Shown: positions 46,744 to 56,859 of the stretch, in pieces
Layout of the letters: each line of letters starts with the position of its first letter
Position numbering within the stretch: the first letter of the stretch is position 1
Source: Exobasidium rhododendri
Lineage: Eukaryota; Basidiomycota; Exobasidiomycetes; Exobasidiales; Exobasidiaceae
Direction of reading: 5' to 3'
Length of the DNA stretch: 64,000 nt
Assembly (NCBI GenBank): GCA_026210745.1
Contig: CP110632.1
Span: 1,488,001 to 1,552,000 of the forward strand
Notes under the pieces: generated by a model
What the model was told of the DNA's origin: nothing
The model's input: only the letters and a program-made list of their open reading frames with translations
Database searches by the model: none
Program-made: the position numbers and the translations under genes

Positions 46744-49173
46744 CTAGAAAAATTGCGATGGAGAAGAGGTACTTTTGCTCATCCAATTTTCCATCCGTTG
46801 TGGATCATCTTGAGCTTGCTGAGGAACAGACGTCGTCCTTTGCAAAGGCACCATGCTACCGCTCTTGAGGCTGTCAGCGGTGCGCAACACAAGAGGGGAA
46901 GGACTTGGAAATTGGAAACTTCTCAAGTCAATGCGACTCTTTCGATTGGACTGACCCGGTGAATTGGGAGATGAGTTCGAAACGTAAGACGGTGGTGAAG
47001 AGGGTGTGGTGGACTTGCTAGAGATGGAAGCTCGACTGCTGGTCCAGGACTCATCGAATAGTTCGCAGCTGATCTGGCTAGAGGCGGCAATCGTCGAAGG
47101 TGTGGCTGTTTCTTGTAATTCCACCTCATCTAGCTTGCCGTTCCTCTCGCCACCCCTCTCTATCGCAGCTATGTCACGTTGAAATGTCAATTCCATCTCG
47201 TCAAGATCTTTGTAGAGCGAGCCTAGTAGTAACGTTGATCTCTTGTCCTTTTCCGCTCTGTTGTCCCGGAGCATCGGTCGCACTTGTTCGTCCAAAGTGG
47301 AGACGTTGCTCTTCTCTGTAGTTGGCGAGTCCATCGCATCTTCCCACCCTAGCTCAGCGCCCTCGATGAAGCCGAGACCCAGCTTGAATTGGTTGCCTAG
47401 TAAGCTTCTTCTTTTGCTCGAGGAAGTGACGTTGTGCGAGTGGACAGCATTGCCACTGGTGGACCCGACTGTGCTCCGTCGTCGTCCTGCTTTTTCTGCT
47501 TCTAACTTGACTAACGCTCGGTGCGTAGTACTTTCCTTGCGTTGGAGAGTGGTGGTGCTTCTTTTTTTAGTGGGCGTGTCTGTCTCGGCGACTGGTGGCG
47601 ATGGCGCGGCAGCATCGTCTTCGGGATTGACTGGAACATCGCTTGTCAAGCTGGGTAGATGCTCATCCAGGGGGGAAGGCACATCGGCCCACTGATCAGT
47701 AGTCCAGGCGCTGTGACCCCGTTCAGACTCAGCGCTGTCTTTTCTAGCCGTCGCCACTTCTTTTGTAGACGGATTGCTGATGATCTCTTCAGAGGGCACA
47801 GAGCGCTGCAAATCTCGCACAGCAGCAGCAACAGCAGCATCCACTTCCACAGGCTCCACTCCCTTTCTCGATGAGGCAGCTTCAATCACAGATGGAAAGG
47901 GCCGAAATACGCTCAACCTCCGCAGGACATTCTTTGCCTTGCCTTGCTTTGCAGAGATTGATCCAGCCTTCTCCTCCTCTGCTCCCCTTTTCTCCAACTT
48001 TGCTGTCCGTTGAGCTTTCTCGTCATGCTTTTTCACCATCTTATTGACTCTTTCCAGCTCCTTTATGAGGTTCTTTTCCTCCTTTGCTTTGACTTTCAAT
48101 TCCTTTTTCGTGAATGAGGTGATCGAACTCGGCGAAGTAGGCATGTCGGCGTAGAACGGTGAAGTTGGCGTGGTGGCAGTAGAAGAAGTAGGTGATGTGG
48201 TGAAAGAGGCAAGCATTGAGAAGTAACCGACTTCACTGGAAGGCGAGAGAGGCCTTGAAGATTGATGTGTAGATTGCACGATCGTAGGGGAGGACGGCAG
48301 TGCAGCCGTATTGGCAGCTTCTCTGTCTTTTTTGCTGAAGATGCTAGGAAAAGAAGACTTTCGACTTCTCTTTTCGATTTTATTGCCGCCGTCCTTGGTG
48401 GTTGGTGTGTATGGTGTGCCCGGTGTTGTGGGAGAGAATAGTATCGACGAGGCAGCAGTTGCTTCCTGACTCGTTTTCATGCTAGTAAAGTGAAGCGCAA
48501 GTGGCTTTGGTTTCGACTTGATTTTCTTTCCCACCTTGCTTCCTACGGATGATGTCTTTGAGTGTGACTGGGACGGCGACTGTGGCCTGTCCTTGCGTAG
48601 TGATGCGACGTCGGGAGGCAACGAGCTCGAATTCAGGCTGCCAAGCTGTGACGCAAAGCTAGACTTCCGCCTCGCTGGCTCTACTTGGACCTCAAAATGT
48701 ACCGCCTCGCCTTCTTCTTCGCTCGAGGTAACAATCACATCGGGAATGCTGAAATGTGATCGCGCTCGTCGATGGGTGTAATTTGTGACAATCTCGACGT
48801 TGTTCAACAGGTCGTCCAGAGAAGAGCTTCGACTGCTTCTCGGTTGGTGATGCTGCTGCTGCTGCTGCTGTTCGTCTGCCTTTCCAGTGATTACATCTTG
48901 GTTGCCGATGTTCTCAGCTTGCTCACTTATGTCGGCATCCTTGACGACTGTTTCGAACTGGCTAGGGACCTTCACTCTGGTGGCAGGCTTCCTTTCTCGC
49001 GGCCTTTCGGGAGGGTTGGAGATGCTGTCTCTGGAAGAATTACCAGGTGGGGGAGAGATGACAATAGATGGTCTAGTGTTGTAGTCGTGCTGCACGATAC
49101 CTGCCGCTGACGTTGTACCTTGATGGTAGGCAGGTGTGTAGAAAGCCGGAGGGGTGGATTGCATGACCATCAT
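46744..49173 (-). CDS. Large disordered Ser/Thr-rich protein, unrecognised
   Basis: 809 residues in one exon; no named domain. It starts MMVMQSTPPAFYTPAY. Most of it is low-complexity Ser/Thr/Pro with many basic phospho-type sites (RRKSSFASQL, KRSRKSSFPSIFSKK, NVLRRLSVFRPF). A Gln run is encoded at about 48849-48871. The only ordered segment is a charged coiled-coil-like stretch (KKELKVKAKEEKNLIKELER, then VNKMVKKHDEKAQRTAKLEK). The tail has LDEVELQETATPSTI and Ser clusters. The pattern suits a kinase-regulated cytoplasmic scaffold, but that is only an inference. The real start could lie in an upstream exon. Confidence 0.75.
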   Translation of the reverse strand: MMVMQSTPPAFYTPAYHQGTTSAAGIVQHDYNTRPSIVISPPPGNSSRDSISNPPERPRERKPATRVKVPSQFETVVKDADISEQAENIGNQDVITGKADEQQQQQQHHQPRSSRSSSLDDLLNNVEIVTNYTHRRARSHFSIPDVIVTSSEEEGEAVHFEVQVEPARRKSSFASQLGSLNSSSLPPDVASLRKDRPQSPSQSHSKTSSVGSKVGKKIKSKPKPLALHFTSMKTSQEATAASSILFSPTTPGTPYTPTTKDGGNKIEKRSRKSSFPSIFSKKDREAANTAALPSSPTIVQSTHQSSRPLSPSSEVGYFSMLASFTTSPTSSTATTPTSPFYADMPTSPSSITSFTKKELKVKAKEEKNLIKELERVNKMVKKHDEKAQRTAKLEKRGAEEEKAGSISAKQGKAKNVLRRLSVFRPFPSVIEAASSRKGVEPVEVDAAVAAAVRDLQRSVPSEEIISNPSTKEVATARKDSAESERGHSAWTTDQWADVPSPLDEHLPSLTSDVPVNPEDDAAAPSPPVAETDTPTKKRSTTTLQRKESTTHRALVKLEAEKAGRRRSTVGSTSGNAVHSHNVTSSSKRRSLLGNQFKLGLGFIEGAELGWEDAMDSPTTEKSNVSTLDEQVRPMLRDNRAEKDKRSTLLLGSLYKDLDEMELTFQRDIAAIERGGERNGKLDEVELQETATPSTIAASSQISCELFDESWTSSRASISSKSTTPSSPPSYVSNSSPNSPGQSNRKSRIDLRSFQFPSPSPLVLRTADSLKSGSMVPLQRTTSVPQQAQDDPQRMENWMSKSTSSPSQFF

Positions 49174-50479
49174 GGTATCGCAGGCTTGTCGTGCAGAGGA
49201 GAGAGAGCTTGATTATTAACAACTACAAACAGATGGGCGACCCAAGGGATTGTGATGGTCTTGTTTCCCTGTGCAGGCGTCAATGAAGCTGTGAGCAGCA
49301 ATTCGCCTCGCCTTTTCGATTCTTCTCTCTCTTCCTTTGCGATATGTTCCACTCACAAATATCACAACGATATGCCTGTCATGTGCTCTTGAAAGATGGA
49401 TTCGTGGGAGAGAGGATGAAGATTTGAGACAAACGGTGATGGACAGGACTCTGAAGAGATGCCTAAAGCGGAAAATGATGGTAGATGAGGGCCCGAGCGT
49501 GCCGGCAAGATACGAAGAGAAGAGGTGTTGCGCTCAAGTGCAAATAGATTTTGATGCCGCTGGGGTACTGCCTGCTTTCGATTGCAGCAGAGCGAGACGG
49601 GGCCACAGCGAAGACACTGGATGTGGGAAGTGAGGCGGGAAAGAGGCACAAGAGCCTCGTGTCTTTTTGGTGGTGTTATTGAAGATATGCTGCGAGTGAA
49701 CAGAACCTTCAAGTACGAGAAAGGAGTGTGATGGTGTTTGCTCGAAGACCTGCTTGTCGTCTGGTCGGTGCACTATCTGTGATTCCCCCTCTAGTAGTGT
49801 ATGTACGCTTGCCTTTGTTTTGGGCCTTGGCTCACTCCCTTGCTCATCCAGCCCTAGCTCCACCCACCCACCCACACACACCCACACACACACACACACA
49901 TGAGAGATTACTGCCGCAAGCTTCCTGCTCGTCGGAGTTGTCGCTCCATCTAAGCGTTCCTTTCTGCAGCCTAAAAAGTGCTTTATTGTCGCCGCCGTAC
50001 ATAATTAGTTTAAGATCAGGAATAATTAAGGCTTCTCTCGAGTAAATAAAAAAAAAAGGGGAAAAGGAAAAAGAAAAAGGAAGAAAAGTGCTCTCTCTCT
50101 CGCTACAGCCAAACACTTTTCCCTCTTCCTTCTTACGCGTCAGATGCATGATTCTTCAGTGGAACGTCGGTAGAAATGTATTTTCGTATCTACTTCATAG
50201 AGGAATTGCTCATACCTAAATACACTAATGAAAGAATAGAGAGGGCGACTAAACTCGCAACTATTGTGATTAGGCGCGCACTGCATGTACTTGGCATGCT
50301 CCGAGCAAGCACAATGGACCAGACGCAACGATATGGGTATCACATTGTGTCATTCTTCGAGCTGATGCCGATGCCGCCTAGACTCCGGATCTGTCGAAGG
50401 ACCACCTCCTTCGTAGATTAAAATTAGTCCATCGACCCCGCCTTTTTCACGCGAGCATCACAATACAGAGACGCAAGCC
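49174..50479. other. Intergenic region, 1.3 kb
   Basis: No confident gene. It contains the CCCA/CA tract at 49861-49900, a purine run around 50047-50090 and, near its right end, the 3' flank of the oxygenase gene. Confidence 0.4.
49861..49900. repeat. Compound (CCCA)n/(CA)n microsatellite
   Basis: 40 bases made of caccc/ccca units passing into uninterrupted ca dinucleotides, in noncoding DNA upstream of the disordered-protein gene. Confidence 0.9.
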
Positions 50480-50709
50480 CTACGAGGCATACGTGCTCTT
50501 CAATCTCGACTGGAGATGTTGACCACCAGTCAGTCGCTTGACCTCTGCATCGACACCTTTCCTTTGCAGAACCTGTTGGTAGTCTTGTTTGCTGCGTGTG
50601 GGAATCGTCTTGATTGCCTTGATATTAGTCAGAGGTTCGAGCAAGGCATCTGAATCTGGGTGACAGAAGTATGCTCTGCGAGTAGGCGGTGATGATTGTC
50701 GTCAGCGAT

Positions 50710-50780
<71 letters not shown>

Positions 50781-51666
50781 CTCGATCAGTCTGCATCTCC
50801 ACTCACATTGAAAAGCGAGACACAGCCTCATCCTCACTTCTAGGCATGACGACCCGATGTTGCGTCGATCTGAACACAGCGGCAGTCCAGAATTCCAGCG
50901 CATCTCCTACGTTGACAACGATGGCACCTTCCTTGGGTGGGATGTCGATCCACTCCTGCTCATCGCCGCTCTTATTTGATTGATCCTGTTTCAAGACCTG
51001 CAGTCCACTGACATTCCTTTGAAAGAGTAGAGTGATCATGCCATAGTCGGAATGTGATCCTGCTCTGATGTTGACTCCTTCCGACTTCAGATCGATCTCT
51101 GCCGGCGGGTAATGGATGAGTCGAAGTCGATTATCGTCCCCAGCTTGATGTTTGGAAGCAAAAAAGTCTTCTTGTAGTCCAAGTGCAATCGCAAACGCCT
51201 TCATGACTATAGCGCAGACGTCTTTACACCCTTCGAAGAATTTATTGAGCTGCTCTCGGTGGTTCTTTAGTACGGGTGGTAGTTGCTGAGCTGTGGCCGT
51301 ATTCAATCGAGCAATGTAGAAGCTCTCCTTTAGATCTCCTGGCTTGATCGGCGTAGCAGTGGCAGAGCTGCTACTGCCAGGATCTGTCGATTCATCCGGA
51401 TTGGAGGCTGCTAGCTTCTCTTCTTGCATTGCAGTATAGCCGACATTGCCACTTCTATTACGACTGTCCATCTTGGCCTGTGTGCCTGCGTCACTTTGGT
51501 CCAAGAAGAGCTCTTCACTGGCTGTCCAGGCAGCATCAATCAACTCTTGAGCAATGGGGAAGTCTGTCAAATAGAAGAAACCAGTGCCGGTGCACGCGTC
51601 TAGTATAGCCTCCGATAGCTGTCGAGTCCCTGTTTGGGACAATGAAATGGTTGGTATGGACGACAT
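50480..51666 (-). CDS. 2-oxoglutarate/Fe(II)-dependent dioxygenase (isopenicillin-N-synthase-like)
   Basis: Soluble oxygenase coupling substrate oxidation to 2-oxoglutarate decarboxylation; substrate unknown. Exons 51666-50807 and 50675-50480; 351 residues. The start MSSIPTISLSQ is typical of the DIOX_N domain, which has TGTGFFYLTDF and ELFLDQSDAGTQAKM. The iron triad is His205 and Asp207 in GSHSDYGMITLL and His270 in STQHRV; the 2-oxoglutarate pair is Arg284 and Ser286 in SRFS. The intron (50676-50806) carries the (CA)33 run and ends CTACTCGCAG; splicing restores SRFSIAYFCHPDSDALLEPL, which the family requires. Confidence 0.92.
50712..50778. repeat. (CA)33 microsatellite inside the oxygenase intron
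   Basis: 67 uninterrupted bases of CA on the plus strand, therefore TG on the coding strand, filling half of the 131-base intron. The donor (GTGAGT), a CTGAC branch-like site and the acceptor lie outside it. Confidence 0.97.
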
Positions 51667-52034
51667 GGTGTGACGAGGTGATGGTGGTCCCGTCGATATC
51701 TTGTCGAGTGCTGCTGATAGACGAGATAAGTGCGCGAACCCGAAAAGCAATTCCAAACTCTAAAAAGAGATGATTAGCGCCAAGAGCGATTGATGCTGGA
51801 GGCGTCTGACACAGACGTGGAGGAGAGTCTCCTACTGCAGACATCTTAATGACGCCCAACGATGCCACTTTGCCATCCCGTAATCAGAGCAAAGAGGGCG
51901 GCTGAACAAAGACAAATTCCAAAGTCTGCTTGCTATGATATATTAAATGAAAGGAACAAGGGTCATTCTGATGGAAGATGTGATAGTACAGTAGTGTAAG
52001 GGAACGACGTCGTGGGTCTCAAAGATGACTTGTT
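51667..52034. other. Intergenic region oxygenase-DOA10
   Basis: About 370 bp between the oxygenase start and the DOA10 stop (both minus strand). No gene. Confidence 0.4.
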
Positions 52035-55000
52035 TCATCGGTGTAGAAGAGCGTCTGGGATGGGCCCATCTGCTGAGGTGGCATTCGTATCGTCGCCAAT
52101 GTCTTCTTCCCTTCTGTCGCTCTCTGATGGGTAATTCTTCAATTGCGTCGAGATGAGGTAAAGTTCGTCCTTGATCAGATTCGTCCATTGATCCGTTCCT
52201 CTCTGGATGATTTGGGTCGCAAAGCCGCCGCTGAAGGAGGTGAGAAAGACCCAGCAGAAGTCAGTAAGATGTTCTTCGTTGGCAAAGGTCACCTTGCCCT
52301 ATCATCACTCACAATATGCAAGAGATACAACCGTTGAAGACTATGGACGTGCACAGGGATCGGGCCCTCCCAGTCGACCCTTTTCCAAACATGGAGTGTA
52401 TAGTCAAGATGAGTAAAAGAGGTGCAAAGATAGCGCAAAGGTAGAACAGGATTGCTGGCAAAAATCCTTTCCTGGTCAATAGCCGAATTCTTGTTCGGCG
52501 TTGATTCGTGGATCGAAGCTGTTTGACGGAGAAATGGTGTGTGTCAGCGATTGAGACTGGCTTCTCTCCCTCTCTCCCTCTTCTCTACTTTCACCCACCT
52601 CTATGATAGCGTAGAAAGCCGAGAGAGTCATTGGCACCTTCTCCCAATCGATCTGCGCATTTGCTCCCAGCTTCATTTCGAGCGCACAAACGATGACGTA
52701 TTGCAGTAGCATGCCCATCGACCAAGCATGAGCTAGCGATATTTCTGGTAATGTGACTGCTTTTGGTGGCGAGGAACTGAAGTCTCTGATGGAGAGTCCG
52801 TTGAGATAAAGTTCGACCGTGACGCCCAGCAAAGTGCTCGTCAAGGAAACAAAAATGGACATCCAAACGAATTCAGCACTACGTCTGTATATCCTAGCGA
52901 TCCTTTTCCTCCTGCTGTTACTCTTGGTGATGCGACGAGCCGTCTTGACTGCTTGAGCAAAGGCTCCCATCGTCACTGCACCCATCAACCACGAAAATCC
53001 ATCATGAAGAGGTATGGGCGTTGTCGGCAGGACTGCATCGAGCATGAATCTGCCTGCAATCATGGGACAGAGTAGAAGAATGACAAACAGACTAGACAGA
53101 GTGAACCAGAGCGAAAAGAAAAGGGTGTAGATCCGAAGGCGAAAGTTAGGCGGTAGGTAGGTGATGGTGTACCGTGGCTTCTTTGTCAGCTTTTCAATGG
53201 CCTCTAGCTGCTTCGCTTGCGCCTCTTGACCGAAATCTGTCGTTGGCTCTCCGTTGGCGTCGGTTCGGATGATGATGGGGGACGTCATGATGGCGTGGTC
53301 GTCTGCCGGCACCCTTCCGTAGCCACCGTCCTTTACAAAGTAGACATCCTTCCCATCCTCTTCTGTCTCTTCTTCCTCCCCTTCCTCTCCAGCAGCTTTA
53401 TACGCATTCTTGTGCCCCATCAACAACGCTTTCCACGTCTTGTAGACATAATGACCCCTCTCGCTTGGATGATCTCCGCCCAAGAGATACGAAGAGATAC
53501 GCAATTGATGCGCCACCAATTTCCACCACTTCTTAACTCCCTTTTGTATTAGATGACTCGGTAGCCAAGACTTGATCAAATGAGGAACAAAAAGAGCAAT
53601 GGCGACGAATTCGAATCCTGTCGTCGTCAGGGATTGGTGCATCTCCCATCGTAAAGGTAGGACCGCTCCATTACGATCAGCATAGTATACTAACCTAGTA
53701 CACACCCCAACGGTCGATGTCAGGATCCCAGAATAGATAACAGCACTGACACCGATCTTGCGTAATTGTTCACTTGATTTCCTCTCCAAGATGTCCTTGA
53801 TAGGGTGGAAGTTGGGATCACCTGCATCGCGGACAAAACAGAGAACTCCTGATCGGACAATGTTTCGAGTATTTGAAACGAATTGAGCCAAGCCAAACAT
53901 GTACAGAGTACCTAGAGACCACTGAGTGAAAGCAACACTGAAAGGGCTGTTCTGCAGCAGTACCAGTCGGCTGGAAAGTGTCACATCGTCCCATAGAGGA
54001 AATAAGGAGACGTCCCAGAGGAAGCCGCAACACCAGGGAAACACGGCCAGCTCAAGAACAATGAAGCTCAGCACCTTGAGCACGACCAACTGCTGATCTA
54101 CAGTCGACTTGAGCCACGTCAGATTCCAGCGGAGGTAGAAGCCGGAGAGTCGCTTCTGCACCAGTAGCCCCACCAACCAGTAAAAGTGCCCCAGTAGCAC
54201 GCAGAACACCTTATCTTGCTGTTTACCGCCTTTTGTCTTTGCTTCTGCGAGAAAAAAGAGGGCTTTCACTGATGCCTGTGAATGATGGATACCATCTTCT
54301 ACGTTTGCAATCAGAGAGAGTACGCTCGCTTGAAATGCATCGTATAGATTAGGAGATTGAGAGCTAGAGATGGCTACCGCTTCTTTGGTGGAAGGTACTA
54401 GGCTCTCAATAAGATCTTGTGTCATGCCCACTCCAGCAGCAGTGATATTCCGGCCATAGCTGAAGGCCACCCAAGGACTCCAGAGAGCATTTGTGAATCT
54501 TGTAAAGAGGCGGTATTGCTGTTGCGTGAGGCTGTTGGTCGCACTATCGGAGGTTGTCTCGTACAGGCTCTGACTGTTCTTCAAGGAAAGTACCCTGTAG
54601 AAGAAGACCTTTGCTTGGTTGATGATAAAGTCCACAAAAGGATCGGTAAAGAAGCGCAGACCCTTGATCGGCAGATTGAACAGCTTCACTACATTGGTTC
54701 CAACTCCAAGCAATCTACCAATCATGTAAGGAAAGGCAATGAACAGTGCAAGGACAAAGCTGCAGAGGACAAACATCATAGTCATGTTTGTAAGAAGATT
54801 GATCACTGGTCCTCGCAAACCAACGGCCTCAAGCATTCCTTCCAGATCATCTTCTATTCGTTCTCCATTCTCTGCTACTTCTTCCCAATCTTGGGGCTCG
54901 ATCACCGGTCCTTCAGCGTCAGCGGCGATCTCCATCGCTGGCTCGAGCGGATCATTCATACCGCCTTCATCCTCTTCTCCTTCCTCTTCTCCATCCCCAG

Positions 55001-56569
55001 CGTCATCTTCTTCTTCGTCGCTTTGCAGCCGTCGATCGGCATCGTCGTCTTCTAGTGCTATTCCTTCGTCCGCATCATCGCTATAATGTCTGTCCCCCTC
55101 TTCATTGTATCCTTGAAACCTGTGCTCCTCTACAATTTCTTCGTAGTAGTTCGATGGACCAGCTTGGGCGTCTTCGGTGTCGCTGACCGGCTGCTCTTCC
55201 CTCCCTTTGCCCTTGTCCAGCTCCAGCGGTGAATTCGGAAATGAATCCTCCACATCCCGCCAATCATCGCTCTCCCCATCGGTGTACGTCACGACGACCT
55301 CTTCATCTTCCGCTCCTGCCGAGTAGTGCATATTGGAAAACCTAGCAGCTCTCTTCCCCCTCATCTCCTCCAAAGTGAGTGGACTCGCCTCCACCTCGTC
55401 GAACCGCTCTTCCTCATCTGAGTTCCTTTCACCTTGCATCCTCGCACTGTTCTGCGCCCAATTATCTGCCATCCTCTGCAATTCTGGTGGCTCAGGTATG
55501 CCACCATGCCTCAGCCTTGGCCTTTCCATGTGATTTCGATCATTGTTTGCTTCAATGTGAGTTGCTGCGATGTGCTGAAGATCTTGCTCCGTTTCCCCGA
55601 GATCAAATTGCCTCGCTCTCACATTCCTCCTTGCTTCTTCCAGTACAGCTTGAAAATCTTCTCGATTCTCTCCTTCAGCACCCACTGCGCCCAATAGTGC
55701 ATTTGGTCGCGCCAAAGGTGGCGCTTGTCCAGCAAAGGCAAGACCCTCTACCGGTTGAGGTAAGTTCTGCAGGCACCATTCTCGAAGCAAGAAGATGGCA
55801 ACAAAGAAGATGACGACTGCACATGTCAGCACCTGCCCCTCAAAGGTGTCATGAGCTAGGGTGTCAAATGCCCGCCTGTAATTGGCACTGGCTCCCGTTC
55901 GTATCAGAAGCTTTTCAATAGTGCTGAGCGGGAAGGACATGCCATGTCCAATATCTGCTATATTTGCTGTTTCCACTGTGCTGTTGATATGTTCGTAAGA
56001 TAGCGTAGGTGTACTGTTTGTATCTGAAACATTCATCAGGCTTGTTATGTTATGCATCGTGTTGTTCAGGGAAGGTGATGCTCTTGATCGGCCGGGGGGA
56101 GGTGTCCCTCCGATGAGACCCCAGACTATCACATCGACGATCCAAAAGTGAAGCCTCCAGACGTATATGTTGCCCAGAGGCAGTAATGCAAGCCATGCAA
56201 TGCTGACGAAGATCGCTCTTAGAGAGTACCGCAGAAAGTGAACTAATTGAAAGAGAAACTGCCGAACGTAGAGGTAGCTTGGAAGTTTGGCAGGCATGGT
56301 AGGCGAATATACCTTGTGAAAGCGCAGCTCTGTATTGCACAGCTCGCAGGACTGAGACAGGAAAGCGGCAGGATCAGATCTTTGTGAAATTCGCTTTCCT
56401 GGACTCGGCCAATTGCCCAACTCACCTTCTTCTTGCTGTGTTGAAGCCACTCGATGAGACAGTCCTGATGGACCTTTGCAATGGACCCACTGCACTTGCA
56501 AGGATGGTACAGAGGTGTGTCCTCCTCCGGCCCACTCCTGCATATCCGACAGGTATCTTCTTCCTCCAT
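52035..56569 (-). CDS. DOA10: DOA10/SSM4 (MARCH6-type) ER ubiquitin ligase
   Basis: Multispanning E3 of ER and inner nuclear membrane, a core part of ER-associated degradation. Exons 56569-56426, 56351-52599, 52518-52313, 52230-52035; 1432 residues. The RING-CH (C4HC3) is at the extreme N-terminus: C7RIC10, C24KC26, H34-C37 and, across intron 1, C50ELC53. The TEB4/Doa10 region follows with many spans and a long acidic loop (EEEDDAGDGEEEGEEDEGG). The last two exons supply RKGFLPAILFYLCAIFAPLL, then FGGFATQIIQRGTDQWTNLI and KDELYLISTQLKNYPSE, resembling the MARCH6 C-terminus. Reading through intron 2 would give a different short tail ending at 52476. Confidence 0.92.
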
Positions 56570-56859
56570 GGCCCACGTAGTCTGCCACCTTGAAGATTAT
56601 TATCAAGAATGTCGGTCAGAAGGAAGGACAAAGGGAGTGTCGAAAAACTCTAAATGCAGCCAAGATCGTCATCATCACTGTGATCACCTTGAACGAAAAT
56701 CGTCACACGTGACCTTACTCGAACGCGCCTGAGAAATGTCAGTGGAGAGCGGGTGAAGTGTAAAATGTGAATTTGAACTTGAAAGTTGGAGTGTTGGTGT
56801 CTGAGGTGATCCGCATGTAGATACTCGACCACTTCCCTCCTATCTTCTCTCTTCCTAGC

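Noticed and set aside
52035-52392. A separate two-exon, 91-residue membrane protein gene starting at ATG 52392
   Set aside because: Its frame runs on from DOA10 exon 2 once the GTGGGT intron is removed, and the joined sequence resembles the MARCH6 C-terminus, so it is the end of DOA10.
54417-55055. 212-codon plus-strand frame inside DOA10
   Set aside because: It lies wholly opposite well-supported DOA10 coding sequence; its composition follows from the acidic run on the other strand.
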